Positions 38,719 through 50,861 are shown, counted from the first letter of the stretch. The stretch: DNA of 64,000 bases from Lithobates sylvaticus (GCA_028564925.1 CM053030.1:375690945-375754944), one strand, 5' to 3'. Numbers and translations are program-made. Notes: generated by a model from the sequence alone, not told the origin.

Positions 38719-39800
38719 CATGGGCGTCCGCAGAACTTTTTTCAGGGGGGGACAGGTGGGGGGTGATATGAAGGGTGCTTCAAAAACACCCCCTGCCGCT
38801 GTAATTCAGGCGTCCTGCGCCCAAAAATGGTCCGGGCGCCTGAATAGGGGGCGGCAGCGGTGGCCGTAGATAGATTCATGCAATGCATGTATCTATAGGT
38901 GATAAAGGGATGGCAGGAGAGAGGGGGCGGCGCCCATGCACCCTTAATGCACGGGCCGCCATTTTGTCCTGGCCATATTTTGATCTTGAGTCTGTATAGC
39001 TGTTTTCATCAAGATCAAAATATGGCCACAACAGATGTATTGCAATACAAAAAGATGTACATTGCATTCTCTAGGCTATATAAACTATATGGGCATGGAC
39101 TGGTCTGGTACGCCTGGCGGAGTAGTAACTTCTAATACAAAGTGAAGAAGACATGAATTATCTCTGTATTTTAGTCATGATAATAACAACATTATACACT
39201 AAAGAGACATATCTTTCCAGCAAATTAGCAATAAATAAATCAAAATGCTCTTCCTCCTGGGAGTCCTGACTGCTACTAACTGCTGTTACCTGTGGTTCCT
39301 TGTGGTTCTTATGTTGCCTAGGCACAGGTAGCATATCACTGGGCGGCTCGCACTTGAGTGGGCGGTGGCAGTGTCGGCCCGGATCTACATATTGGAAGAC
39401 TGCCAGCATATGACTCGGCTCCGCGGCTCGCACTTGAGTGGGCGGTGGCAGTGTCGGCCCGGATCTACATATTGGAAGACTGCCAGCATATGACTCGGCT
39501 CCGCGGCTCACACTTGAGTGGGCGGATCCATCTACAACAACACACCTACACACTACAGAGGCAGCCAATCAGTGAGGAGGAGCACAGAAAGGCTGAGTTG
39601 CCGAGCAAAGGACACAGGACAGTGTCAGGACAGAGCAGAGAGCAGCATAGTAGCAGCTGCAGATATAGAAAAAAAAGTCAGCGGCGGCCGCGGCAGACAT
39701 TTCAACATAACACACAGACACAGTGCAACTGCAAACCAACACCTGATGATTCCGGGGGGGGGGCAATTGCCCCCCTTGCCCCTATTTGCGGACGCCCATG
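38719..39800. mobile_element. 1.08-kb hAT-like non-autonomous element with 8-bp TSD
   Basis: The ends CATGGGCGTCCGCA and TGCGGACGCCCATG are perfect inverted repeats, flanked by TCTGTGAC on both sides (38711-38718 and 39801-39808). An 8-bp duplication is the hAT hallmark. The inside has G-rich and C-rich runs next to each end and an 80-bp internal tandem repeat. No transposase is visible; the frames of about 100-150 codons over the tandem repeat are artefacts. Confidence 0.85.
39343..39540. repeat. 80-bp tandem repeat inside the hAT-like element
   Basis: Copies start at 39343, 39423 and 39503 (third partial), each beginning GCGGCTCGCACTTGAGTGGG. The duplicate in unit B (about 41664-41760) has fewer copies, so the array changed in number after, or differs between, the two units. 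Confidence 0.9.
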
Positions 39801-40414
39801 TCTGTGACACCTAATAGAAACGTAAGTAGCTTGCATCTTGGAAAATGATCACTAATTGTGCATCCCTACCTGGTATATAAGGGCATTGAGGGAGCAGAAT
39901 TATTTCTAAGGCATATAAAATAACAATACTTAGAAATACAGTCTTCAAATGTCTATACAAAAAAAAAAGACATCTTTTCAAATGTCCAAGCTTGCTACAT
40001 ACAGTATATAAATAAATTATAGTAATGAAAAAAAAACCTCTATTTTTTTTCACACCGCCTCTCACAAATCTATAATTTAGACCAACGCTGTGCTAACCAC
40101 GTATTAGGGTGATGAAAAATTGTTTATTAGACTTGTGTAGGAAAAACACCTTTTTAAAGTTAGAAAGTAAGGATTTACTGGGACAAGAAAATGTACCTAA
40201 GTTTTTGTCATCTGGAAGGTGATATCAGCTGGCACTTCACAGAAAAGTTCTAGAGAAAACTAACTTAGACAAATAAGCTCATTTTGCCTGCTGACAACAT
40301 TTGTTTTGTGATGTTCTGGTGTTAGAAGTGGGAAGAGCTTTCTATTCATATCACGTCCACCACCTAGTTTTCTTGTCTTAGAAAATCAATTAATGAGCTG
40401 TCTGTTTGCCTCCA

Positions 40415-42652
40415 CGTGGCTCCTCCTCCCACAGTACTAATGGTCCGTGCACACGAAATTCAGCCAGCAAAAGATCGATGAGAGCTTTTGGTCGGAAATT
40501 GTGACCGTATGTATGCTCCATCAGAAATTAAGAGCAGGTTCTCTATTTTTTCGGTCCTGAAAAAGTTTCCTACCTGAAAATGCTTTCGTCTGTATATGCA
40601 ATTCCGACGTGCAAAATTCTTCCTACGCATGCTCAGAAACAATTCCATGCATGCTCGGAAGCATTGAACTTTAATTTTCTCGGCTCATTCATAGTGTCGT
40701 AGTGTTGTATGTCACTGCGTTCTTGACGGTCGAAAGTTCAGAGAACCGTGTGTGACCGTCGATGAATGGAAGCCAAGCTTGAGCGGAATTCAGTCGGAAA
40801 AACATCCAAGATTTTTCGGACGGAAATTCCGCTTGTGTGTACGGGGACTTAAGCGTTCAGAGGTGACGTCAGTGCATCACTCCTCCTCCCCGGGACTAGC
40901 GTTCATCGTGTGCATGGGTCCTATAGGAGGAGGAGTGATGCACTGATGTCAAATGTCAAACCACTGAATGCTTAGTCCCGGAAGCTACAGGCTTATTCAA
41001 GGCGGGCCGGCTTGGTTCCATTTTATGCTTATTTTTATCTACTCAAATTTAAGTGTTCTATTTGTCTCTTGCTGGGTTTAAATAAATGTGGCAACAGGTT
41101 TTACACTATGTGAGCCTCGTTGTTGTTTTGGGGATCCCATTATCGTGCTTGACCCGACCTGTTGAGGACCACTATTGAAGTTGCTGAGGAGTTCAGTATA
41201 CAACACAGAGATCCCGGGCTGGGATAATAGCCATCTGCATGTTGCCGTCCCCTATAACAAGGGGGACCATTGAGATATGATGTCTCCCCCACAGTGTTTG
41301 CTTGTGGGGGAGGCATCTCTCATCTCTTTCAAGTTATGTCACCATAGAAGAGCCACCAGCATTTCACCCTGTATGCACTATATCCTATTAATTCTGACCT
41401 CAATTTTTTTGATTTCAATTATTTCGACTATTATTGCTGATGAACTTTTTTTACCTTTATTGATCACTTTATACTGACCAGTTGTTTATCATTGGTATAG
41501 TTTAGTCATCTTTTAATTGTAATAGATAATAACAACATTTACTAAAAGAGACATATCTTTCCAGGCATATAATATATCAAAATGCTCTTCCTTCCTGGGG
41601 AGTCCTGACTGCTACTAACTGCTGTTAAAATGTGCCTATGGTAAACAGGTAGCATATCACTGGGCGGCTCGCACTTGAAGTGGGCGGTGGCAGTGTCGGC
41701 CCGGATCTACATGCCAGCATATGGACTCGGCTCCGCGGCTCGCATTGAGTGGGCGGTGATATACAGCAAAACACTTACACACACAGACAGAGGCAGCCAA
41801 TCAGTGAGGTGGAGCGCAGAAAGAAAGGCCGAGCTGCCAAGCGAAGGAGGACAGTGTCAGGACAGTGTCAGGATAGAGCAGAGAGCAGCTGCAGATATAG
41901 AAAAAAAAGTCATCGGCGGGGCTGCGGGCAGACATTTTCAACACAACACACAGAACAGTTCAACTACAAACCACACCTGATGATTCCGGGGGGGGGGCAT
42001 TGCCCCCCCCTTGCCCCTATTTGTGGACGCCCATGTCTGTGACCCCTAATAGAAACTTAAGTAGCTTGCATCTTGGAAAATAATCACTAATTGTGCATCC
42101 CTACCTGGTATATAAGGGCATTGAGGGAGCAGAATTCTATTTCTAAGGCATATAAAATAACAATACTTAGAAATACAGTCTTCAAATGTCTATACAAAAA
42201 AAAAAGACATCTTTTCAAATGTCCAAGCTTGCTACATACAGTATATAAATAAATTATAGTAATGAAAAAAAAACCTCTATTTTTTTTCACACCGCCTCTC
42301 ACAAATCTATAATTTAGACCAACACTGTGCTAACCACGTATTAGGGTGATGAAAAATTGTTTATTAGACTTGTGTAGGAAAAACACCTTTTTAAAGTTAG
42401 AAAGTAAGGATTTACTGGGACAAGAAAATGTACCTAAGTTTTTGTCATCTGGAAGGTGATATCAGCTGGCACTTCACAGAAAAGTTCTAGAGAAAACTAA
42501 CTTAGACAAATAAGCTCATTTTGCCTGCTGACAACATTTGTTTTGTGATGTTCTGGTGTTAGAAGTGGGAAGAGCTTTCTATTCATATCACGTCCACCAC
42601 CTAGTTTTCTTGTCTTAGAAAATCAATTAATGAGCTGTCTGTTTGCCTCCAC
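40415..42652. repeat. Tandem duplication, unit B
   Basis: A direct repeat of unit A. Its tail (42035-42652 against 39801-40415) differs at only about five positions by eye. Its left two-thirds differ from unit A by many one- and two-base insertions and deletions plus larger losses. Contained parts are a MITE at 40441-40849, an FB4 right-arm copy at about 40850-41520, and a truncated hAT-like element at about 41540-42034 with its TCTGTGAC flank at 42035. Confidence 0.9.
40441..40849. mobile_element. PIF/Harbinger-like MITE H1, duplicate in unit B
   Basis: Same insertion as 37328-37759, copied by the tandem duplication: ends TGGTCCGTGCACACG and GTGTGTACGGGGACT with TAA flanks at 40438-40440 and 40850-40852. 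It carries many small insertions and deletions compared with the unit A copy. Confidence 0.85.
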
Positions 42653-44478
42653 TGCTGTAGCTTAAACTGCAATCTGTTTTAATAGGATTTTATCAACCTC
42701 ACGAAAAATAAATTAAATAGATTAATAAAATATTGTGTCTTTCTCCTCCCCTACAAAATAAGAAAAAAGTCATGGGACATATATCTGTTCATCCTTATTT
42801 GCTATGGTCACTTACAAGTTTTTATGTCGGTAGTAACAAAGGCACTTAGTTTGTACACAACAAGAGTCTGGATGCTATTGCAGTTTGTATGCAATATAAA
42901 ATGTTATTTACACATATATAGTATTAAAGTGTGAAGACAGGTGAAATGAGATGAAGTGAATATACCTGGGGCTCAAACTAAATCTGTAACGTGTGCTGAA
43001 ATAAGCTTGTTATTGAAATCAGGTGCACTTGACTTCAACTTATTTTATCTAATATCAAACTTTATTCATTCAGGCCCAAACCATTCCTCATGTTATAACA
43101 CAAATAAATATACAATGAAAATGAAATGCCTAGAGCACCTTATAATGAATGACTTGGGCCCCTGTGTCACACTGTATAGCAGTTGTGCAGAAATCAGATG
43201 TGCAGGGCCGTAGAGTGTACTTGTCTGCTTGTATACAATAACGTCATTCCTACTTTCCTAAATGGCTGTAATTTTTTTTTTTTTTTTTGCTGTCATAGCG
43301 TAGAATGGTGGGCTGTCATCCAAAAGACATAAAATAATAATTCAATCCAATTGGGAGGGGACTGATGAAGTCATTGTATCCATCAGACTTCTAAAAGTAA
43401 AGTATATTTTTATGCAGTTTCATAATTGGACTAATGTCAAATATGAGCAGTGATGTCACTTTGAACTCCTTCCCCTGAGTTACTGGGGAACCTAAAACCA
43501 TGCCAGTGCTGGGAAACAGCCATTGTGCAAATTGGAGTTTTAGAAGTGAGAACAGGGAACCTGTGCTCCTACTTTAGGGATTAGGCCTGACACCTTTAAA
43601 AAGTGCTGAAAATTATTAACAGAATTTGATTTAATAAGGTTTTTTATTTAAATATGTAGTGTGTTTATATGCATTTAACCTTCATACTTTATTGCAACAG
43701 TGAACTTGATAAGGGTCTGAGTAAATATTAAAGTTAGCTCCCTAGGAAAGGGGTGACTATTTTTCTGTCTCCCACGAGAGGAAGGTGGTTGGTATATAGG
43801 CCCTGCGTTTACTGGTGCACCCTTTCCTGGGAACCAGGATTTGCCAAAGAGCTTGGTGCTCAGATCCAGGCACTAATGCTATGTGAGTGGGATCCTTGTA
43901 CTTTGGAGGAGCCCCTTTCAAAGAACCTTTGCAATGATGAAGGAGACCTCACCCCCCCCCCCCCCACCACCACCATCCTTGCTAATGGGATACTTGTCTG
44001 CATACCTGGCATGCTGGGCTGCTTAGTTCCTAGAGGAAGGGCATGCTTTTTATGTTTACATTACTTAAAAAGTTATAGAGAACTTAACTATGCAAGTGCT
44101 GAGCCTAAGATGATGCATAGAAACATAGAAAAACACAGAGTAGTCCATTGAGTCTGCCCATTTTTGTTTTTAATTCATTATTTTTTAATGTTTTTTTTTG
44201 TTAACATAGATCTTAGTAGGGACTCAAGGGCCAATGGATGGAGCCATGGGGGACCAGGCATTGCGTTGTATGCAAAGATTATGCAAGGGGATGTCCTAAA
44301 AACCTCTATCTGATCCCAATGGGCTGCAGGTGCTGATCAATGGAAACATTTCCAACATGTCCCTTCAACAGTAGACAATTAAATAATTGCCTTCTATCGA
44401 GTAGGGGAGCCCACACAGTGTTTGAAATTCATCTAAACCCTGCTGGACTGATCAATTTTCAATCAGTGTATGGCCAGT
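42653..44478. other. Unique non-coding DNA
   Basis: No gene recognised. T18 near 43270 and a C14-(CCA)n run near 43953-43975. The 132-codon open frame at 43753-44151 has no recognisable domain and runs through the C tract. Positions 44330-44478 show faint similarity to repeat pieces near 10150-10270 and 27275-27400. Confidence 0.4.
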
Positions 44479-45358
44479 TTAACCACTTGCCAACCAGCCA
44501 TCATTATACGGCGGTAGGTCGGCATGTTCAGGCGAACCATTATAGCTGTACGTCAGCCCTTTAAGTGTGGTCAGCGATGACTGCCGGTAACGTGCGATCG
44601 CGGGCACGAGAGCCAGGACAGGGACGTGTATGTGTAAACACACAACTCCCTGTTCTGTGAGGAGAGGAGAGACAGATTGTGTGTTCCTACTAGCTAGGAA
44701 CAGCGACATGGCTTCTCCTCTAGTCAGTCCCATCCCCCTACAGTTATAACACACATAAGGGAACACAGATAACCCCTTGATCGCCCCCTAGTATTAACCC
44801 CTTCCCTGCCAGTGACGTTTACACAGTAATCAGTGCATTTTAATAGCACTGATTGCTGTATAAATGTCAATGGTCCCAAAAATGTGTCAAAAGTGTCCGA
44901 TCTGTCCGCCACAATGTCGCATTCCCAATAAAAATAGATTTTTATAGACGCTATAACTTTTGCACAAAGCAATCAATATACGCTTATTGTGATTTTCTTT
45001 ACCAAAAATATGTAGAAGAATACATATCGGCCTAAACTGAGGAAAAAATTTGCTTTTTTAAAAAAAAATTGGGGATATTTATTATAGCAAAATGTACAAA
45101 ATATTGTGTTTTTTTCAAAAGTGTCACCTTTTTTTATTTATATCACAAAAAATAAAAAAACGCAGAGATGATCAAATACCACTAAAAGGAAGCTCTATTT
45201 GTGGTAAAAAATGGACATCAATTTTGTTTGGGTACAGCATTGCAAGACTGCGTAACTGTCAGTTAAAGCGACGCAGTGCTTTAACTGACCAGGCAATGAC
45301 CAGGCAAAAAATGACCTGGTCATTGAGCAGCCAAATCTTCCCGGGCTGAAGTGGTTAA
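44479..45358 (+). mobile_element. 0.88-kb TTAA MITE, family T1
   Basis: Runs from TTAACCACTTGCCAACC to CCGGGCTGAAGTGGTTAA. The core words CGCTATAACTTTTGCAC, CCAATCAATATACGCTTATTG, ACCAAAAATATGTAGAAG and GGCCTAAACTGAGG are intact. Near the right end TGACCAGG / CCTGGTCA words are repeated. Confidence 0.85.
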
Positions 45359-45694
45359 GTAATGGTTTGCAAAAAAGGTGATTATACACATTCTTTTGCA
45401 GGGGACTTCTTTTTCTTATTTTCTTTCTTTTTTTTGGATAGTGACAGAGCTGTTTTAATGTATTTAAATGTTTCAATCACATTCTCTATTTCCCTTTTTT
45501 CCTCAAGGCTAAAGATGTTAAGATCCTCCAGTCTCTTTTGATATGTTTTATCTGTCATAGTGTGAACACTTTTGTTACCCATCTCTAGACTTCTGTTCTG
45601 TCTTATGAATATATTTTTGCAAGTGAGGTTTCCAGAATCTACAGTATATGCAATCAGTGCTAGGTGACTCTTTTATTTAGCATGCACAAGTAAC
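45359..45694. other. Unique non-coding DNA
   Basis: About 335 bases between a MITE and a solo LTR; CT/A-rich near 45407-45437. No gene is recognised. Confidence 0.4.
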
Positions 45695-46111
45695 TGTCAG
45701 GGCTGGGCTCAGCTCTTCCTTCTCAAAGCTGGTCACTCAGCTGTCGGCTTATTGCCAGCTCCTATCTCTCCACAGTAATTCACCTGTTGATGATATCCTG
45801 CTCATTAGTCCTGCCTACTTAAGCCGTCCAGTCCATATGATCTCTGCCTTCGCCTTGGTCACATCTCTAGAGACGCTCTCTGTGTTACTGTTAAAGACTT
45901 GCTTGGCTGACATTCCTTCTGGCTCCAGATCCTGCTTGCTGTTCTACTACGCTCATCTCTGGCTCCCTGACGTTTTGGCTTGTCTGACTATCCTTTCTGG
46001 TTCCTGAACTCTGGCTATGTTTTGACTATGTTTACCTTTTTCTTATTATTATTATTAAACAAGTGTGATTTACCTGTACTTCTGTCTCAGTCTGATTCAT
46101 GGTTTCTGACA
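45695..46111 (+). mobile_element. Solo LTR of the sushi-like Ty3/Gypsy family
   Basis: Begins TGTCAGGGCTGGGCTCAG and ends CATGGTTTCTGACA, flanked by GTAAC on both sides (45690-45694, 46112-46116). The sequence is clearly the same LTR family as those at 54147-54554 and 59787-60213, in the opposite orientation. It includes the ATTATTATTATTAAA run and the CAAGTGTGATTTA segment. No internal region is attached, so this is a recombination relic. Confidence 0.9.
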
Positions 46112-46116
46112 GTAAC

Positions 46117-46947
46117 ACAATGGGATTGATTTACGCAGAGCTTTTTTTTAGCAATTTCAAGAAATTAAAACTTGTATTTGTACATTTTCTCTCATATGCA
46201 CATGATGTACAATAGCAATTGCCTAGTTATAGCAAATTAGGCATATTTTCCATGGACAGCCCCTGTGTGATCCTTTGTCTCTCTCCCGTTGTTTGCTGTA
46301 TAATCAGTTGTAAGAGTGTTCATATGAAATAAATAGCTCTGGCATATTGGGTAGGTATTCATTCAATCATTTGTTATAATATCTGAAATAATGAAAGCAT
46401 TAATCAGCAGATGAATGTGATGCAGTTTCTGAACAGAATCAGCCTACCTCAAGCTGAAGATGAAACACAGCCAGTTAACAATGACAGATTGCTTCATTAA
46501 TTATTTCCAGGACATGCCGTATGCAGTCATGAAACATTTAGGCTCAGAAGTTTAATTTTTTCATTTCCAAATTCGGAATGCGTTGTAATCCTACACATCA
46601 TGATGAATTACAGAATGTAACTTTTCTACAAGCTAATACAAAACAGTGAACCAAAATGTAGCATCATTCTTATAAATTACTAGAGCTTATTGTACAGAAA
46701 AAGCATGATAAAACATACTCCTCAATGTTCTGTAAAACGGATTTGTAGCAATATTTTACCCCCACATTCCATTAACATTATGGATAGCTCATTTATATCT
46801 TATGAAAGAGAAACTCAACTTTTTTGCAAAGAAAGCTATTCTCTTTAGACTAATCATGTACAATGCAAGGGTTTTAGCAAGCATCATTGCAGATTCTTAC
46901 CTACTTCTGCTCTGAAAATACTGAGAAAGGCCAGTTCACTACCTCCT
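46117..46947. other. Unique non-coding DNA, candidate conserved block
   Basis: No repeat recognised after 46200. Positions 46380-46640 are compositionally balanced, with CATTAATTATTT and AGCATTAATCAGC words, which would fit a homeodomain-bound regulatory element. This is speculative. Confidence 0.3.
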
Positions 46948-47905
46948 TTAACCGCTTGCTGCCCTCCTCATGTAGGAGTACATCGGCAGAATGAATGACT
47001 TGTATAGCGCTACCTCCTTTAATCCGTTTGCTGCCCTCTTCACGTAGGAGTACATGCAAACTCCAGGCAGAGGGTGTCGTGGTCGGGAATGGAACCAGCG
47101 ACCCTATTACTGCTAGGTGAAAGTGCTAACCACTACACCACTGTGCTGCAGAGTGGTTCTCCTACACCAGATCACATACCTAGTATGTGATCAGGGACTT
47201 CAGGGTAGGGGGCGCATGCGGCACAGTGGCTGTGCTTAGTTACAGCACAAGAGGATCAGTGGGTGCCAGCCAATGGATGTCTGCTGGCACACACTGATCA
47301 GCGAGGAGAGACACAGAACAGAGCTCTGCCTATATAAACAAGGCAGAGATCTGTTCTGTCAGCAGGGATGTGGTGGATTGTGTTTCCCTGCAAAGCAGGA
47401 AATACAATCCACCACATCCCTTAGTAAAAAGCACATAGTAAACACATAAACACTGGTTAGGAACACATTTAACCCTTTGATTACCCTAGATGTTTAACCC
47501 CTTCCCAGCCAGTGTCATTAGTACAGCGACAGTCCCTATTTGTAGCACTGATCGTTGTATTAGTGTCACTGGTTCCCACAAAGTGTAAAAAAAATCAATT
47601 AGTGTCAGACTGTCCGCAATATCACAGCCCCGCTATACATCGCTGATCACCGCCATTATTAGTAAAAAAATAAATAGATACAAATTCCCGGATAAATACC
47701 ATGGTTTTAAATACCATGGTTTGTAGATGCTATAACTTTTGTGCAAACCAATCAATATACGCTTATTGGGATTTTTTTACCCAAAAATATGTAGCAGAAT
47801 ACATATTGGCTTAAATTTATGAAGACATTTTATTTTTAAAAATTTTTATTGGATATGTTTTATAGTAGAGAGTAAAAATATAGTTTTTTTTTCAAAATTG
47901 TCTCC
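46948..47905 (+). mobile_element. TTAA MITE family T1 (older subfamily), rearranged, right end lost
   Basis: The left tip TTAACCGCTTGCTGCCC is present. The core words GCTATAACTTTTGTGC, CCAATCAATATACGC, CCAAAAATATGTAGCAG and TTGGCTTAAATTTATGA match the 6797 copy. The right part beyond about 47905 is missing and is replaced by a fold-back-type repeat. A SINE-like piece and a second copy of the MITE's own first 40 bases are inserted at 46984-47155. Confidence 0.75.
46984..47158 (-). repeat. tRNA-like SINE piece, split
   Basis: On the minus strand the sequence reads CAGCACAGTGGTGTAGTGGTTAGCACT, then GGTTCCATTCCCG, which resemble the A and B boxes of a tRNA-derived RNA polymerase III promoter, followed by CCTGGAGTTTGCATGTA. 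A tail piece ending AGCGCTATACAAG lies at 46984-47010. Between tail and body sits a duplicate of the MITE's left end (47011-47054). The family is not assigned. Confidence 0.55.
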
Positions 47906-48490
47906 TGTAGGATAGAGGAGCTGAGCCTGTGAAACCACACTGCTCTCCTGACAATGTCGGCTGGTGACTGATACATTTTAGTGCTTTGAAAGCTTGTTTT
48001 TAGTAAGTGTATTTGCTGTGTGGCGGAACAATAAACTTGTGAAGCAGAGTACACTATGTTTGTACCTTATATTTTTTATGATCTGGGTGTGGATGTGTGA
48101 GTACACCTTTGGAATTAGAGGAGGCGGCCATCCTGAACAGACTGAGAAGGATTTAGGAGCTTTTCTCTGTGGATTCAAAGCATTGGGGAATATAGAGCAT
48201 ATGTGTGTTTCTTATTCCTTTCAGGTGAGCAGGTCTTTCACCTGGTGATGGATGTGCACAGAAGTGTGAAATAATATTGAAGACACTCGGGTGTTGTTTT
48301 TCATCATTTAAAGACACTGGACTTTTTTCATATTATTTAGACTGGACTTTGTTGTTAAAAACACTTTTATATTATTTATTACTTAAATATTCAATATTAA
48401 TTTTAGAGGTGATAGATGAATTGAGACTTATTAATGATATGTGAGTGTTGCGCTACACTATTTTACTATTGAGGGAACCAACAACTGCTT
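47906..48490. repeat. Probable single arm of a fold-back-type repeat
   Basis: Ends with GAGTGTTGCGCTACACTATTTT, close to the GCGCTACACTATATTTTT edge of fold-back element FB3. The body contains GAAGACAC...GTGTTGTTTTTCATCATTTAAAGACACTGGAC. No inverted partner is found nearby. Confidence 0.45.
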
Positions 48491-50861
48491 AACAGATCTG
48501 CCCCATGCACTTTACAAATACTAGTTTTGATGTTACCAGAGTTGAACTTCAACCATAATCTAGTACTGACATATATCAAACACCAAAATATTTTACTGTG
48601 AAACTCATCATCATGTGCAAATTACATTGGATTATATACGTGTCAATTTTTTTTTTTTTTTTCAAAGGGAACTTCGCTGGCAATTAAAAGTTCTTATTAA
48701 TACATAAAGCTGTAATGAAGCCATTGGCTGAGATAATAACTGAGGATGAATTTCAGTTCTCTGTCTCATTATTTGAAGAGAACTCTATGGCTGATTCATT
48801 CTTGGGACATATGCACTAACGGATATAAAAGCTCGGCAAATCAGAAGGCGACTCAATCATAAAAGTTTAGTGTATGTTTTATTTCAGACAGTTGGAAGGC
48901 AGATGGCTCATAAAAGTACTGCGTTAACTCCAGTCTGTAAGAGCTTCAATAAAGCACAAAGAATCATAACGCCAAAAGATTTTCCTAAGTTAAAAGCAAT
49001 CTATCGTCAATATTCTTACCTTAACAAGACCTATAGTAGACATTAGTCTAGGCATGACATGGAAGCATCTAACACAGAACCCAAAACTAATGTACATACC
49101 GTATTCTATATTTAAAGAGTGATTTAATACAAAAAATAAACAGGTATATAAGTATATTCACAGGAATAAAAGTAGACTGAATGTGCTAAATCTAAAAGGG
49201 GAACTATAATCATTCTCTTGGGGGTCAATGATATTGTATTTGTTTTTTAAATCCTATACTTTCAAACAGATTTCCACTATCTATATTCAGTCCTTACTAA
49301 AAAAAATACACATTTTATAGATGACAAATGCTTGCCAGAGCACTCTGGGTTAGCCAAAGAGAATGCTTAGCTAAAACATATCAGACACTTGCTTTACATC
49401 TTTCTATGCTTACCCATATCTGCAAGTTCTGTTATTTCACTTTTCTCCTGGCTCAAGAAAAACTGAGAGTATATGTTACTTGAAGGAGGGTGAAGGGGAT
49501 TAAGTGACCCTTTGCATTTGTCCTGCCTGAGCAAAGAGTCACTTAAAGTCGAGATTTAGGAAAACAGGTAATGTTAAAATACATAGGATTCTACTTGCCA
49601 AAAAAATTGGATTTTCTTTTGCCAGTCTTGTTGACCAGGCACCCAACCAGACAGCAGAGTCAGGTCAGTGATCTGAATTTTCTCTACTACAGCTAAGCAA
49701 TACAATTTGGTCACTGATTCGTCCAGAATGCTGACTGGGTAATAAAGGAGGCTCACCAGGCTGATGAGGTCATTGTAATATTTTTTCTCTTCTTGTCAGC
49801 AAGCTCTCAGCATTAAAGTGACACCACTGCACAAAGCTATGAAGCAGAATTCCAAGTAGATATAAAAGACACAAATGAATGTAGCTTTTTCAAGAATGTA
49901 GTTTTTCAAGAGGGTCATATAATAGACAATTATGTTAACTATTTAAAGTACATTTATTGATTTTAATAAATACCTAAAGTAAAACTAAACACATTTACAC
50001 ATCCTCCAACATACAGTATATACAGTATATCTTCCCCATGTAACACTACTGAATGTCATGCGGGATTGCTACAGTCTCAAGATTGACATTGGATTACTTC
50101 TCTGCCCCTGTGATCCAGCTCACCTGACACGAGCAATTATGTGACCATTAGTGAATTAAAAAAACAATGTAAATGAAAATAAAATAATACAGAATAGTAA
50201 TGGAATGTATACTTGTGTCACGTCAAACAGATTGCTGTGGAGGAAAGACTGAATATGGAGCAATGTGGCAATGGAGAAGATTGTGGAGCTGACTGCATAG
50301 TGTTGCCACTCCGAGCAAGGCATTCTTGTCAACTGGCATGATCACTAGGTATTTATTAACTGTTTAGAACCATTACCTATTTAAATAAAACAACGGCACA
50401 CATAATTACATGACATATTTTAGAGTTACCAAAGAAAGTTAGATTTTTGGGTTTAATGGCACTTTAATTGTATGAAATGGTTAAGTAAAACAAAATGTGC
50501 CTTATTCGGTAACATTTATGAGTAAAGCTTTCTGTACAGATAATGTTCACACATTCACTTTTTAATGATTAGATGACTCAAGATTTCTCTGGAATATATT
50601 TGCACAAATTATGTGACAATAAAAAAATCTATTAGTAAACATGTAATTTATCTAAATTAATTGTTTAGAAACACTATTCCATTCCTCTGCCTTATTCATC
50701 ATAAAAAGTACAGTATGCTACTGTAGCTAATATTGTCTAGAGCAGTCATCTATTCAGAGTTCACTGCAACCTTAAAGCCCAACACCAGACAACTAAAAAA
50801 TATCCCTTGCAGTAGGACTACAACTGCACCACAAGGATTCATTGCTTGTTTAGGTCTAGAA
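48491..50861. other. Unique non-coding DNA, candidate conserved block
   Basis: No repeat recognised. Positions 48700-49060 look unusually unrepetitive and balanced in composition, but no reading frame is plausible. It is a possible conserved non-coding element. Confidence 0.35.

Larger units (their letters stand above)
37302..40415. repeat. Tandem duplication, unit A
   Basis: Unit A begins at CGTGGCTCCTCCTCCC and ends CTGTTTGCCTCCAC, where unit B (40415-42652) starts with the same CGTGGCTCCTCCTCCC. The order of parts is the same in both: minisatellite end, Harbinger-like MITE, right arm of FB4, hAT-like element, then a unique 620-base tail. Unit A is about 880 bases longer, mainly because B lacks the stretch matching about 38410-39175. 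Confidence 0.9.

Noticed and set aside
39158-39807. Overlapping frames of 136, 149 and 98 codons with internal repeats
   Set aside because: They are generated by the 80-bp tandem repeat inside the hAT-like element; the period is not a multiple of three, so the repeated peptide appears in shifting frames.
39811-42302. Repeated 84- and 71-codon frames on the minus strand
   Set aside because: Identical only because of the tandem duplication; the sequence is AT-rich with no domain.
43753-44151. 132-codon open frame as a host gene
   Set aside because: It runs through a C14 tract and (CCA)n run and shows no recognisable domain, splice context or similarity.
46984-47158. Functional tRNA gene
   Set aside because: Box-like words are present, but the sequence cannot fold as a cloverleaf with a sensible anticodon arm and continues into SINE-like sequence.
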